A stretch of 64,000 bases of DNA from positions 1-64,000 of the forward strand of contig NZ_NPIB01000027.1 in the NCBI RefSeq assembly GCF_002849605.1. Direction: 5' to 3'. The position numbers were made by a program, and so were the translations under genes. This stretch comes from Photobacterium carnosum (lineage in GTDB: Bacteria; Pseudomonadota; Gammaproteobacteria; Enterobacterales; Vibrionaceae). The notes beneath the pieces are model-generated. The model did no database searches and had not been told where the DNA came from. It was given only the letters and a program-made list of their open reading frames with translations. Positions 39,695 through 47,789 of this stretch are shown here, one piece after another; positions within the stretch are counted from its first letter, which is position 1; every line of letters begins with the position of its first letter.

Positions 39695-40140
39695 TCATGA
39701 AGAATTTTTGAATGCCGCTTAAGTGCGGATTTTGTCGTACCTGAAAAATAAGACCGTTCAAAAAACAAGCATAACACCCTGAATGTGTGACGATAGTGAT
39801 CGACGATGGGGCTTTAAGTTGTGAGGTACTGTGGATAAAACGGGGCTGTTAATACGTGTTGTGGGTAAGTCTGTTTATTACTTTAAAAAACGAAAGTATG
39901 AAAAAACATTATGAAAAGAAAGCGGTTCTTTAGTCTCTAATCTATAGAGATAGATTAGAGATATATAAATATATCTCTATTTAGAAAAGGACTTCGTCCA
40001 AAAAATACCTCCCCTTCAATGACCCACCATTATTAATCTCAACACATCACAAAACATTGAACGGGCCCCATCGAGGCACCTAAAAATATAACGACCTCAA
40101 TACCATTACTTCAACAATCAATAATAGAACACGTGGTATC
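39695..40140. other. Candidate replication origin (oriV)
   Basis: Non-coding. It holds a perfect DnaA box (TGTGGATAA, 39830-39838), the AT-rich palindromes CTAATCTAT/ATAGATTAG (39937-39958) and AGAGATATAT/ATATATCTCT (39957-39978), and a GGACTTCGTCC mini-hairpin with flanking A runs at 39985-40005. Downstream of repA this is the usual layout of RepA-dependent theta origins. Origin function is inferred. Confidence 0.6.
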
Positions 40141-40222
40141 TTCCTTTTGTCATTCGACAGGAAAAGCCGGTATTTATGGCTACCTACAGCAAAGAGCATG
40201 CCTAGCAAGAAGGTGGTGTTTG
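40141..40222. repeat. Dispersed repeat copy B
   Basis: Gapless partner of 7731-7812. It begins 446 bp after repA and about 300 bp after the DnaA box, where R1-type plasmids carry their primase-dependent single-strand initiation site. Blocks shared: CTTTTGTCATTCGACA, TATTTATG, GCAAAGAGC. Confidence 0.65.
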
Positions 40223-40300
40223 AAAATATCTTTAAATATGGGGTTAAAACGAACGTATAGCCGTTATCTTAGGTTTTATGGTAGTAGGCTTAGTATATTT

Positions 40301-40332
40301 CGCTACGCTCAATATAAGAGCGTAGCAGCGTT
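40301..40332 (+). terminator. Hairpin with short T-run downstream of oriV
   Basis: CTACGCTC at 40303-40310 pairs with GAGCGTAG at 40318-40325, then CAGCGTTTT. It contains a GCTACGC heptamer and may be a weak terminator for plus-strand RNA coming from the repA side. Confidence 0.45.
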
Positions 40333-40381
40333 TTAACTTTCTCTTTTTTGGACAGATCTGTTTTATTTTAAAATATGTTTT

Positions 40382-40696
40382 ATGGTAAAAGAGGCAGTAA
40401 ACATTAGATTAAGAGTATTTAGTATGAAAGGTTCAATGAATGCCAATACAGAGAATAAAAAAATAATGAAGGCTCTGAGTATTATGCAATCCCATGCGAT
40501 TAGGCAATCTAGAGTGGCGAGTCATCATGATGATTCAATAACCTCGCATTATTTTAGAGGTGCGGCCAATGAACTGTTTTTATTAGCCGATGCTATTAGA
40601 AATAAAACGTTAGATGAATTAATCGAAGAAAAAGAAAAGAGTTATCAATATTTAATTGAAAATAATGTATTAAACCATCCAATCAAAAAATTCTAA
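40382..40696 (+). CDS. Hypothetical protein
   Basis: ATG at 40382 gives 104 residues; internal ATGs at 40424 and 40436 are alternatives. It is helical, with IMKALSIMQSHAIRQSRVASHH, a GAANELFLLADAIR helix and a charged end. No family is recognised. It lies between the origin and the kfrA gene. Confidence 0.5.
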   Translation: MVKEAVNIRLRVFSMKGSMNANTENKKIMKALSIMQSHAIRQSRVASHHDDSITSHYFRGAANELFLLADAIRNKTLDELIEEKEKSYQYLIENNVLNHPIKKF

Positions 40697-41100
40697 TGGG
40701 CTGTTAGAATTAAGACCCTAAAAAGTGACGTTGTCATTTTCTCGCTAAGGCGACCAATGACAACGTGATAGCCTTAATTAAAAGATCATCATTATATCTA
40801 CTTATTATTAATGAGATAATTTAGCCCATTCGCTTGCACTGAGCCCTGTTGTTTTCATGATAATGTCTTTATCAATACATTGACCACCATCGCCAAATAT
40901 CCCTCAGTTATCTCTTCACTTTGTCGCGCCACATTTAACACTATTTTTCATTTTATTTTCTGCATGGCTCTCTGTGGGTATTTCCCTCTTTGGCTTGCTT
41001 TAGTATAAGTTTTTTATTTCAAGGCTGTCACGGCTTCTTTAGGCTGGTTAAAATTGATTTTTGAGGTGTATTTTATTGTGTAATTCTCTGTGGCTGTCAA
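40697..41100. other. Intergenic region with a hairpin and a decayed frame
   Basis: An 11-bp perfect inverted repeat ACGTTGTCATT (40728-40738) / AATGACAACGT (40756-40766) lies near the start. On the minus strand 40808-40900 keeps an open, gene-like stretch ending MKTTGLSASEWAKLSH, probably the tail of a lost gene. No intact gene is present. Confidence 0.4.
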
Positions 41101-41104
41101 TTAT

Positions 41105-41157
41105 TACACTTTATGGTTTACAGTTTACACAATACACTTTACAATAACGTAAAGTGT
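41105..41157. promoter_or_regulatory. kfrA operator
   Basis: ACACTTTAC-N6-GTAAAGTGT, 9-bp perfect arms at 41134-41157, and a half site TACACTTTA at 41105-41113, 19 bp before the kfrA ATG. KfrA proteins repress their own promoters through such repeats. Confidence 0.65.
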
Positions 41158-41175
41158 AAAACCAATTAGGGATTA

Positions 41176-42192
41176 ATGATGAAAACACCTTCAGATATAA
41201 AAACGCAAGTCGTACAGGTATGCGAAACGTTATACCAATGCGGTGATATGGCGTTAAAAAAAATCACAGGTCGCCTTGTGGCTAAAGAGACAGATTTCTC
41301 GCACACGGCTGTCATGCCTTATGTCAATGAATGGCGAGAAGAACAATATCGAATGGAATCTGAGGCGTTAAAACAAACCTCAATGAGTGAGGTTTTGGTT
41401 AAAGCATTGCATCAAGAAATCACTACTCGAATGCTGGCGCTGAATACACTTTGTGATGATGAAATGGCTGTTAACCGAATAGAGCTTGAAGATACCCAGC
41501 AGATCGCGGAAGAGCTTTTTCAATGTAATGACGTACTGGAGCAGAAATTAAACGATATAACCGCTAAATATAGTCAGTTAGAACAAGCGCTTTCGATAAA
41601 GACACAAGAGGTGATTGATCTTAACGTTACCCTGTCGCAGGTTATCTCTGAAAAAGAAGAAGAGGTGAAAGCGGCTGAACGCATTTATGCTGAATTTGAG
41701 ATGAAGTTGATAGAACAAGCCACCCACCATCAACAAGTCGTTACTGAGTTAAGAGCTGAGCAGACTCAACGCATGACTGAATTAAATCAGGATCATCATG
41801 ATAATATTGAAGAATTAAAACAGTCACATTCTGACCTTCAAGAACAATTACGGGCTGATATTGACAAATTATCCAATAATTTAAGTACGATGACGGCGCA
41901 ATCTTCCTCTCAATCTGAAACGATTGGTCAGCTACGTGCTGAACTTGAAAATAAAGCGTCTCTGAAATCAACATTAGATGTTATTACTATTGAAAATAGA
42001 GAGCTTGAACTTAAACTTCATGCGGCTCAACAAAGTGTACAGTCAGCGGCGTTGTCGGTATCAAAACTTGAAGTAGAACTCCTTGATCATAAAGAGCAAA
42101 GAAATAAAGCTCAGACAGATCTTGTTCAGGTTAACGAGAGTTATCATTTATTAAATGAAAAGTATGTAGATTTACTGTCTAAAAAACACTAG
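41176..42192 (+). CDS. kfrA: KfrA-like DNA-binding coiled-coil protein
   Basis: A 338-residue plasmid protein. Residues 1-65 (SDIKTQVVQVCETLYQCGDMALKKITGRLVAK..FSHTAVMPYVNEWRE) match the N-terminal DNA-binding domain of KfrA proteins (plasmid replication region DNA-binding type). Residues 110-330 are one long alpha-helical coiled coil of Glu, Gln and Leu heptads. Family members bind their own promoter and help plasmid stability, apparently forming filament-like scaffolds. The ATG at 41176 or 41179 follows TAGGGAT; the operator lies directly upstream. Confidence 0.85.
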   Translation: MMKTPSDIKTQVVQVCETLYQCGDMALKKITGRLVAKETDFSHTAVMPYVNEWREEQYRMESEALKQTSMSEVLVKALHQEITTRMLALNTLCDDEMAVNRIELEDTQQIAEELFQCNDVLEQKLNDITAKYSQLEQALSIKTQEVIDLNVTLSQVISEKEEEVKAAERIYAEFEMKLIEQATHHQQVVTELRAEQTQRMTELNQDHHDNIEELKQSHSDLQEQLRADIDKLSNNLSTMTAQSSSQSETIGQLRAELENKASLKSTLDVITIENRELELKLHAAQQSVQSAALSVSKLEVELLDHKEQRNKAQTDLVQVNESYHLLNEKYVDLLSKKH

Positions 42193-42254
42193 ATGTTATG
42201 AGTAACATCATTTCAAGGCTGTAATGCACGGTTACAGCCTATGCGCGTTATTTT

Positions 42255-43072
42255 GGTTCTGTCGCATGGGAGGGAACTAAATAGCCTATGTGGTGCTCAA
42301 AGTTCTGTTTTTCACATTAACTCGAGCATTAAATGGACTTCTCTGGCTACCAATACCCATCAGATATTATCCTTCAAGTGGTACGTTACTACGTCTCATA
42401 CAAACTAAGTACACGTAATATCGAAGAGATTTTTACTGAGCGTGGTAGTGCTATTGACCATTCAACAATAAACCGCTGGGTTATTACTTTTGCACCGAAA
42501 CTAGAGCAGAACGCTCGTCAATTGAAACGTAAAGTATCCCCATCATGGCGCATGGATGAAACCTATATCAAAATTAAAGGCGAATGGTGGTATTACTACC
42601 GAGCTGTTGATAAATATGGTGACATCGTAGATTTTTATCTAAGTAAAGAACGCGATGAAAAAGCAGCGCAAGCCTTTCTACGTAAGGCAATCAATACTAA
42701 TGGATTGCCAGATAAAGTAGTCATAGATAAGAGTGGAGCCAATGCGTTGGCTCTACATAATCTGAACGTCAAATTATGGCTAAGCGTTGTTTTTATACTG
42801 AACTTAATTGAGATAGTCGATGTAAAATATCTCAACAACATCGTTGAGCAAAGCCATAGGCCAATAAAACAAAAGATGGTTCAGGCGTTGGGTTGGAAAT
42901 CTGTTGAGGGAGCGACTGCCACGATGTCAGGGCAAGAAGTTTGGACTCAGATAAAACGGGGGCAAGTTGGTGATTTAAGTTTGTCAATTTGGGAGCGCTT
43001 TTACGCGCTCGCAGCATAATTGTGTCTGGAATTCAGCACGTTTGTACTTCACCAAAACTGTGTGACAGAACC
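42255..43072 (+). mobile_element. IS6-family insertion sequence
   Basis: The 818-bp element has terminal inverted repeats GGTTCTGTCGCA (42255-42266) and TGTGACAGAACC (43061-43072), 11 of 12 matching, and one transposase gene. No 8-bp target repeat is visible (GTTATTTT left, CATAAACG right), which is common when an IS6 element has recombined with another copy. Confidence 0.85.
42333..43019 (+). CDS. IS6-family DDE transposase
   Basis: A 228-residue transposase. The N-terminal HTH includes STRNIEEIFTERGSAIDHST. The catalytic residues appear intact: D in WRMDETYIKIKG, D in KVVIDKSGANA and E in NNIVEQSHRP. The stretch VDFYLSKERDEKAA is typical of IS26-like enzymes. It ends 42 bp before the right inverted repeat. 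The gene looks intact, so the element may be active. Confidence 0.93.
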   Translation: MDFSGYQYPSDIILQVVRYYVSYKLSTRNIEEIFTERGSAIDHSTINRWVITFAPKLEQNARQLKRKVSPSWRMDETYIKIKGEWWYYYRAVDKYGDIVDFYLSKERDEKAAQAFLRKAINTNGLPDKVVIDKSGANALALHNLNVKLWLSVVFILNLIEIVDVKYLNNIVEQSHRPIKQKMVQALGWKSVEGATATMSGQEVWTQIKRGQVGDLSLSIWERFYALAA

Positions 43073-43144
43073 CATAAACGTAATAAAGAGGCGGTTTATC
43101 AGTTCATTAGGCGCTGCTTGATGGATAGGAATCTCAATCGCTTT

Positions 43145-43288
43145 TCAGGCGAGTCTTTCTGAACTAATGTAACCATTTTTCCAGCGCAGATGAAATAAAC
43201 GTTCTCTACATTGTATTTCTGTCTCGTACATTTGCATAAATTCGGGTATAGAGAAGCCTTTCTGAAATCGAATTGAATTATTAGGCAT
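43145..43288 (-). pseudogene. IS1595-family transposase remnant (left copy)
   Basis: A 47-codon frame begins MPNNSIRFQKGFSIPEFMQM and continues ETEIQCRERLFHLRWKNGY, the N-terminus of IS1595/IS1016-type transposases, then breaks before the CPXC zinc motif. Its upstream end faces the PTS genes. A second remnant in inverted orientation lies at 46550. Confidence 0.8.
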
Positions 43289-43358
43289 GATGTTACTCTT
43301 ACACTTCAATATCTTGAAGTCTCGGCGATAATTTAACAGTGGCTGTTAAATAGTGGTA
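43289..43358 (-). repeat. IS1595-family terminal region, left copy
   Basis: Matches 46480-46549 in inverted orientation. Shared features are TACCACTATTT at the tip, the palindrome ATTTAACAG-N3-CTGTTAAAT and the CTTCAA-GATA-TTGAAG hairpin just before the transposase ATG. These are the 5' ends of two divergent copies of one element. Confidence 0.75.
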
Positions 43359-43500
43359 ATCAAGTATATTAATAGCAGATAAAGATAAGTAAGAGTGGTA
43401 AACATGTAATTTATCTTACTGTTTTATATGTATATACTATAAAAAGAAAAGCGAAAGTTAATTATGATGACCATGCTTGGTTGTGTGGATAGGAAGAAGT

Positions 43501-43986
43501 ATGTTAGCTAAAAAAATGGTTGCGCCGCAAGATATGCAAAATGGCGCTACATTCAAAACTAAAAAATATGGTGTTGTTCGTATTCTCGAATATTACAATA
43601 CACATACAGTTATTGTTTTTTTTGAAAATACAGGAAATATTCGAGCTATTAGTGCAGCAAAGTTAAGAAATGGGCTTTTAGCCGATCGTTCTGTTCCTCC
43701 TGAATCTATTATGGTAGGAGAAAAAATTGAATCATTGAAACATGGATTATTAACTATTGTACAAGTTGAATCAGAAAATATTATATTATTGAAAAACGAT
43801 AGTGGCGAAGAAGTTCGATTATTATTACCCACAGTAAAAAAAATGAAATTAAAAGCGAGTGAAGATAAAATTATAAAAGAAGAACCTAAACTGCCAATGT
43901 CGTTAAGTGCTCTGACTAAACGAAATAAAAAAACTAAAGATATAAATACGTTATTGAAAAAGATGTTGACAGATTATGGTAAATAA
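43501..43986 (+). CDS. Hypothetical protein upstream of the PTS operon
   Basis: The ATG at 43501 (AGGAAG 7-10 bp upstream) gives 161 residues. Residues about 15-95 contain two related beta-rich units: GATFKTKKYGVVRILEYY...VIVFFENTGN, and GEKIESLKHGLLTIVQVE...ILLKNDSGEE. These resemble a small domain seen next to AP2/HNH domains in phage proteins. The Lys-rich C-terminus (about 110-160) suggests nucleic-acid binding. A link to PTS control is only a guess. Confidence 0.55.
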   Translation: MLAKKMVAPQDMQNGATFKTKKYGVVRILEYYNTHTVIVFFENTGNIRAISAAKLRNGLLADRSVPPESIMVGEKIESLKHGLLTIVQVESENIILLKNDSGEEVRLLLPTVKKMKLKASEDKIIKEEPKLPMSLSALTKRNKKTKDINTLLKKMLTDYGK

Positions 43987-44106
43987 TAGATGGATTATTA
44001 TCTATTAGCAGTATTTAATTATATGAGTTTTTATCAATCGATTAATGAAATAGTACAACATCCATCACAGTTTTAATTCTCTTATAAAATAGTAATAAAT
44101 CTTCTT

Positions 44107-44128
44107 GCTTAATAAGACCGTATTAAGC
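44107..44128. promoter_or_regulatory. Inverted repeat upstream of the PTS operon (candidate operator)
   Basis: GCTTAATA-N6-TATTAAGC, perfect 8-bp arms, 137 bp before the IIB start. The surrounding 280 bp are otherwise empty. No regulator gene lies in the module, so the operator would be read by a host or remote protein. Confidence 0.5.
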
Positions 44129-44264
44129 AGATCTACGTCACAATCTCATTTTGTGTTTGTGATTCAAGTCTGGTTTATTTGGAAGTTTACCCTTTAATAT
44201 TTCCGCATAATAAAAAGACAATGAAATAGTTCATGTCTAAATATCCTACTAAAGAGAATATAAA

Positions 44265-44534
44265 ATGAAAAAAATTCTAGTTGTATGTGGAAATGGATTG
44301 GGTACTTCATTAATGATGGAGATGGCGGTTAAAGATGTAATCAAAAAAATCAGTTTAGATGCCGAAGTTGATCATGAAGATTTATCTTCAGCCGTATCAA
44401 GTCATGCTGATATATGGGTAGCAGCAACTGATGTTGCAACACAATTAGAAGCAGCAGGAAAAATAAATATTATTAGTCTTAAAAATATTTTTGATAAAGT
44501 ATCTATCGAAGAACAATTAATAGCTTTGATTTAA
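44265..44534 (+). CDS. PTS system IIB subunit (ascorbate/lactose-type)
   Basis: An 89-residue cytoplasmic phosphocarrier. The phosphorylated cysteine C8 lies in VVCGNGLGTSLMM, the P-loop-like signature of SgaB/UlaB-type IIB proteins. It accepts phosphate from the IIA protein and passes it to the sugar held by IIC. It starts the IIB-IIC-IIA operon, 12 bp before IIC. The real substrate is not determined. Confidence 0.88.
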   Translation: MKKILVVCGNGLGTSLMMEMAVKDVIKKISLDAEVDHEDLSSAVSSHADIWVAATDVATQLEAAGKINIISLKNIFDKVSIEEQLIALI

Positions 44535-44546
44535 GGACTTATTATT

Positions 44547-45803
44547 ATGGTTGATTTTTTTAAATTTATGCTGAGCTTATTAAAAGAGCCAGCAATTATG
44601 GTTGGCTTAATTGCTTTTATTGGGTTAGTTGTACAAAAATCTGATATATCAACCATTTTAAAAGGCACTATTAAAACGGTAATGGGATATTTAATTCTCG
44701 GTTTTGGTGCGGGTGCATTAATTGGTGCATTAAATAATTTTTCAACAATATTTACAGAAGCATTTGGTGTTAGTGGTGTTATTCCTAATAACGAAGCAAT
44801 TGTGGCTATAGCACAAGAAGCATTTGGTTATGAAATGGCCTTAATTATGTTTTTTTCCTTCATCGTTAATATTATTTTAGCTCGAATCACACCTTTAAAA
44901 TATATATTTTTAACTGGTCATCATACTATGTTTATGTCGATGTTGGTTGCTGTTATTTTATCAACAGCTGGCATTAAAGGCACTATATTAGTCGCGCTAG
45001 GTTCAATAATTGTTGGTTCTTTAATGGTAATTATGCCTGCGATTGCTCAGAAATATACAGTAAAAGTAATGGGTACAGATCAGCTTGCAATGGGGCACTT
45101 CTCAACGCTTTCTTATGTTGTTTCTGGTTATGTTGGCAGTAAATTTGGTGACACATCAAAGTCAACAGAAGATATTAATGTACCAAAGAGTTTAATGTTT
45201 TTACGTGATACACCAGTAGCTATAGCGACAACAATGATATTATTTTTCTTATTGGCATCAGTATTTGCTGGTAGTGAATTTGTTGAAAGTATTTCTGGTG
45301 GTCAAAATTGGCTAGTCTTTACGTTTATGCAATCCTTAATTTTTGCAGGTGGTGTTTACATCGTATTACAAGGTGTAAAAATGTTTATTGCGGAAATTGT
45401 ACCAGCATTTAAGGGGATTTCGGATAAATTAGTACCAGGTGCAAAACCTGCTTTAGATTGTCCAATGGTATTTCCAATGGCTCCTAATGCTGTATTGATT
45501 GGTTTTTTATCATCATTCGCTGCGGGTTTATTAGTAATGAGCATACAAGGAATGATGGGATGGACAGTTATTGTTGCTGGTGTTGTTCCTCACTTTTTTG
45601 TAGGCGGTGCGTCTGGAGTATATGGAAATGCTATGGGAGGCTTACGCGGGGCAATACTTGGTTCATTTACACAAGGTATCTGTATTTCTATCTTACCGAT
45701 GTTATTACTTCCAGTATTAGGTGGTTTGGGCTTAGAGGCTACAACTTTTTCTGATTTTGACTTTGGTGTTGTTGGATTATTCTTAGGATGGATTGTTTCA
45801 TGA
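44547..45803 (+). CDS. ulaA: PTS ascorbate-type permease IIC (UlaA/SgaT family)
   Basis: A 418-residue membrane transporter with about ten to eleven helices. Signature parts of the UlaA family are the N-terminal LLKEPAIMVGLIAFIGLVVQ, then KYIFLTGHHTMFMSMLVAV near residue 115 and the C-terminal PHFFVGGASGVYGNAMGGLRGA (residues about 350-372). UlaA imports ascorbate as its phosphate, but relatives carry other acids or sugars. RBS AAGGAC lies 10 bp upstream. It overlaps IIA by 4 bp. Confidence 0.93.
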   Translation: MVDFFKFMLSLLKEPAIMVGLIAFIGLVVQKSDISTILKGTIKTVMGYLILGFGAGALIGALNNFSTIFTEAFGVSGVIPNNEAIVAIAQEAFGYEMALIMFFSFIVNIILARITPLKYIFLTGHHTMFMSMLVAVILSTAGIKGTILVALGSIIVGSLMVIMPAIAQKYTVKVMGTDQLAMGHFSTLSYVVSGYVGSKFGDTSKSTEDINVPKSLMFLRDTPVAIATTMILFFLLASVFAGSEFVESISGGQNWLVFTFMQSLIFAGGVYIVLQGVKMFIAEIVPAFKGISDKLVPGAKPALDCPMVFPMAPNAVLIGFLSSFAAGLLVMSIQGMMGWTVIVAGVVPHFFVGGASGVYGNAMGGLRGAILGSFTQGICISILPMLLLPVLGGLGLEATTFSDFDFGVVGLFLGWIVS

Positions 45804-46249
45804 GTTTATTCGATTTAGTTGGTAATGATGGTATTGTTATCACATCAGAAAAGCATTTAACCGTTGATTCTGCATTAGATTTAATGTGTTCAATTTTAAT
45901 AAAGAATAAAAAAGTAGATTCTTGTTATTTAGAAGCAATTAAACAAAAACATCGAGAAATTGGTGCTTACTATGTACTTGCTCCTAAAATCGCAATGCCA
46001 CATGCTAGACCTGAAGATGGTGTAAATGAAGCGGCGCTTCAACTTACAATATTTAAGTATGGTGTGGATTTAGAATCAGAAGATAATGGTGATGTATATT
46101 TATCAATAACATTAGCAGCGGTAGATTCAGATAACCATATTAATACAATAATGGCATTATCTGAATTGTTTCAAAATGATGAAGACATCGACGCAATTAT
46201 TCAATCAGATAATATAATAAATATTATAGATATATTGAAAAAATATTAA
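45800..46249 (+). CDS. PTS system IIA subunit (fructose/mannitol-ascorbate type)
   Basis: The ATG at 45800 overlaps the IIC stop (ATGA); 149 residues. The active-site histidine is H68 in KIAMPHARPEDGV, typical of the IIA domain of ascorbate and fructose PTS. It receives phosphate from HPr and gives it to IIB. A hairpin terminator lies 105 bp downstream. No ascorbate-catabolic genes (ulaD, ulaE, ulaF) are nearby, so the operon is transport-only. Confidence 0.9.
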   Translation: MSLFDLVGNDGIVITSEKHLTVDSALDLMCSILIKNKKVDSCYLEAIKQKHREIGAYYVLAPKIAMPHARPEDGVNEAALQLTIFKYGVDLESEDNGDVYLSITLAAVDSDNHINTIMALSELFQNDEDIDAIIQSDNIINIIDILKKY

Positions 46250-46354
46250 AGTATGTAACATATAAATAGAATAATTATTAAAGGCTACTAATGGGTTAAT
46301 GCCAATCAGTTAAGATCTAAATATTTAGGTTGAACGATCCTCGTAGTATGTAAG

Positions 46355-46387
46355 AATCTGAGGATATTTATATTCTCGGATTTTTTT
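46355..46387 (+). terminator. Intrinsic terminator after the PTS operon
   Basis: AATCTGAG / CTCGGATT stem (one G-U) with a 12-nt loop and then seven T. Confidence 0.75.
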
Positions 46388-46492
46388 ATGGATGTCTCAC
46401 AAGCCTTAAATATTATTAATGATTGGAAACCAAATAAAATTGAAACACTGTCTAATTTATTATCCTTAGAGTTACCTGATACCACTATTTAA
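46388..46492 (+). pseudogene. Possible gene start cut off by the IS1595 remnant
   Basis: ATG at 46388 opens 34 codons (MDVSQALNIINDWKPNKIET...) with good amino-acid composition and stops inside the IS terminal repeat at 46490. It may be the 5' end of a gene interrupted by the insertion. It directly follows a terminator and has no ribosome site, so this is uncertain. Confidence 0.3.
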
Positions 46493-46549
46493 CAGCTACT
46501 GTTAAATTATCTCCTATACTTCAAGATATTGAAGTATAGGAGTAACGTT
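46480..46549 (+). repeat. IS1595-family terminal region, right copy
   Basis: Inverted partner of 43289-43358. It includes a 14-bp perfect stem CTCCTATACTTCAA (46511-46524) / TTGAAGTATAGGAG (46529-46542) whose 3' arm is the GGAG ribosome site of the transposase. Confidence 0.75.
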
Positions 46550-46613
46550 ATGCCTAATAATTCAATCCAATTTCAAAAAGGCTTCTCTATACCCGAATTT
46601 ATGCAAATGTACG
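46550..46613 (+). pseudogene. IS1595-family transposase remnant (right copy)
   Basis: Starts MPNNSIQFQKGFSIPEFMQM like the left copy, then is cut after 21 codons where the IS66-type element begins at 46614. With the left copy it frames the PTS module. Confidence 0.75.
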
Positions 46614-47277
46614 GTAAGCGTGTGGGGAATTACACGTTGATTTTTACATTCCAGGGTAAAACAGATTCAACATCACCAGGATTTGTACACCAATATTCTA
46701 AACAGTGGGCGATGTAATCATAAGGAACCAAGCCGTTAGCCTTCGCGGTTTCTATAAAGTATCGCACTTGATTGTGCTCCTTGTGTTGATGCTGAAAATA
46801 GCCAATTCTTTCGATCTATCACAAACGGTTTTACTGCGCGCTCTGCACGGTTGTTATTGATAGATAACAATCCATCGTCGATATAACGTATCAACTCATG
46901 ACTGATAGCCTTTTAATAGTAAAATAGGTTCAGTATCAGCGGGCAATGTTAATTGTGATTTCCCAATAGAAAGCTGAATAGTTGATAATGGCGCATCAGT
47001 GACAGGACGAGAGGCATCTACTTTTAAGAAAGTAGACGCATTTGTGTTTTTATTCCATGACGCTTTATGTGCGCTAAATGTTTTTGGGTGAATATCATTA
47101 CGCCGACAAAATTCAACAGCACTCAGACCGCTAGATTGATGCTCCTTAAAAAAAGCCTGCCATTGCTATGGTGTTCTTTTTTTACTTCTTGGCATGATTA
47201 CGTTCTCGTTAAATGAAAGAACGCAATATTACGAATAATTATTTATGGTTGTTAGGTGTGGTTCCCCACACGCTTAC
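46614..47277 (-). mobile_element. Internally deleted IS66-family element
   Basis: Inverted repeats GTAAGCGTGTGGGGAA (46614-46629) and its exact complement (47262-47277), 16 of 16, define a 664-bp unit. On the minus strand its left part encodes a TnpA-like start (MPRSKKRTP then an in-frame stop, then QAFFKEHQSSGLSAVEFCRRNDIHP). This jumps to a TnpC tail ([25 protein letters not shown]...). The middle, including tnpB and most of tnpC, is gone. It could still move if a full-length relative supplies transposase. Confidence 0.75.
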
Positions 47278-47789
47278 TTGTCGTCACCTATTGGTTCAAT
47301 TTAAGTTAGTTTCTTTGACTGGTTTATTATAGGTGGTTTCTTAAGTGCTAAAATGCGGTTTGAGAGGTAATGTGAACTGGTTTCATTGGGGTATACTTAA
47401 AAGAATGGCGGAAATAACAGAACAACAAGGCATAAATAGGTGTCCCTAACTCATTTATGCTCCAAAACGAGTTAGGTCAAATACTCATTTATATTGTGTT
47501 AACGTGATTCTGGATTAGTTTTATTTACTGTGTACATTAAGCCACAACAGTATTTGAACAGTTATAACGAAGCATGGTGATTTTATCTGTTTGGTTTCGT
47601 ATTTAATAAGACTGATTAAATACATTTCTTACTTTCTACATCCTCTCAAAAGCATTAAATGTAAAAAATGTCACCAAGCCCATAATATATAGAGATTATA
47701 TCGATTATGATGAAAATATTTTATGAGTATATTTTTACGTAAAAGTAAGAATGCTTACTAATAAGCTGTTATAAAGCGATGGAGTTACG
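47278..47789 (+). other. Intergenic region before the GIY-YIG gene
   Basis: AT-rich and without genes. A CTAACTC/GAGTTAG inverted repeat lies near 47446-47475. No other structure is evident; the GIY-YIG promoter should lie in the last 100 bp. Confidence 0.4.

Noticed and set aside
44140-44185. CRP-like site (TTTGTGATTCAAG) before the PTS operon
   Set aside because: Only one half of the palindrome is present.
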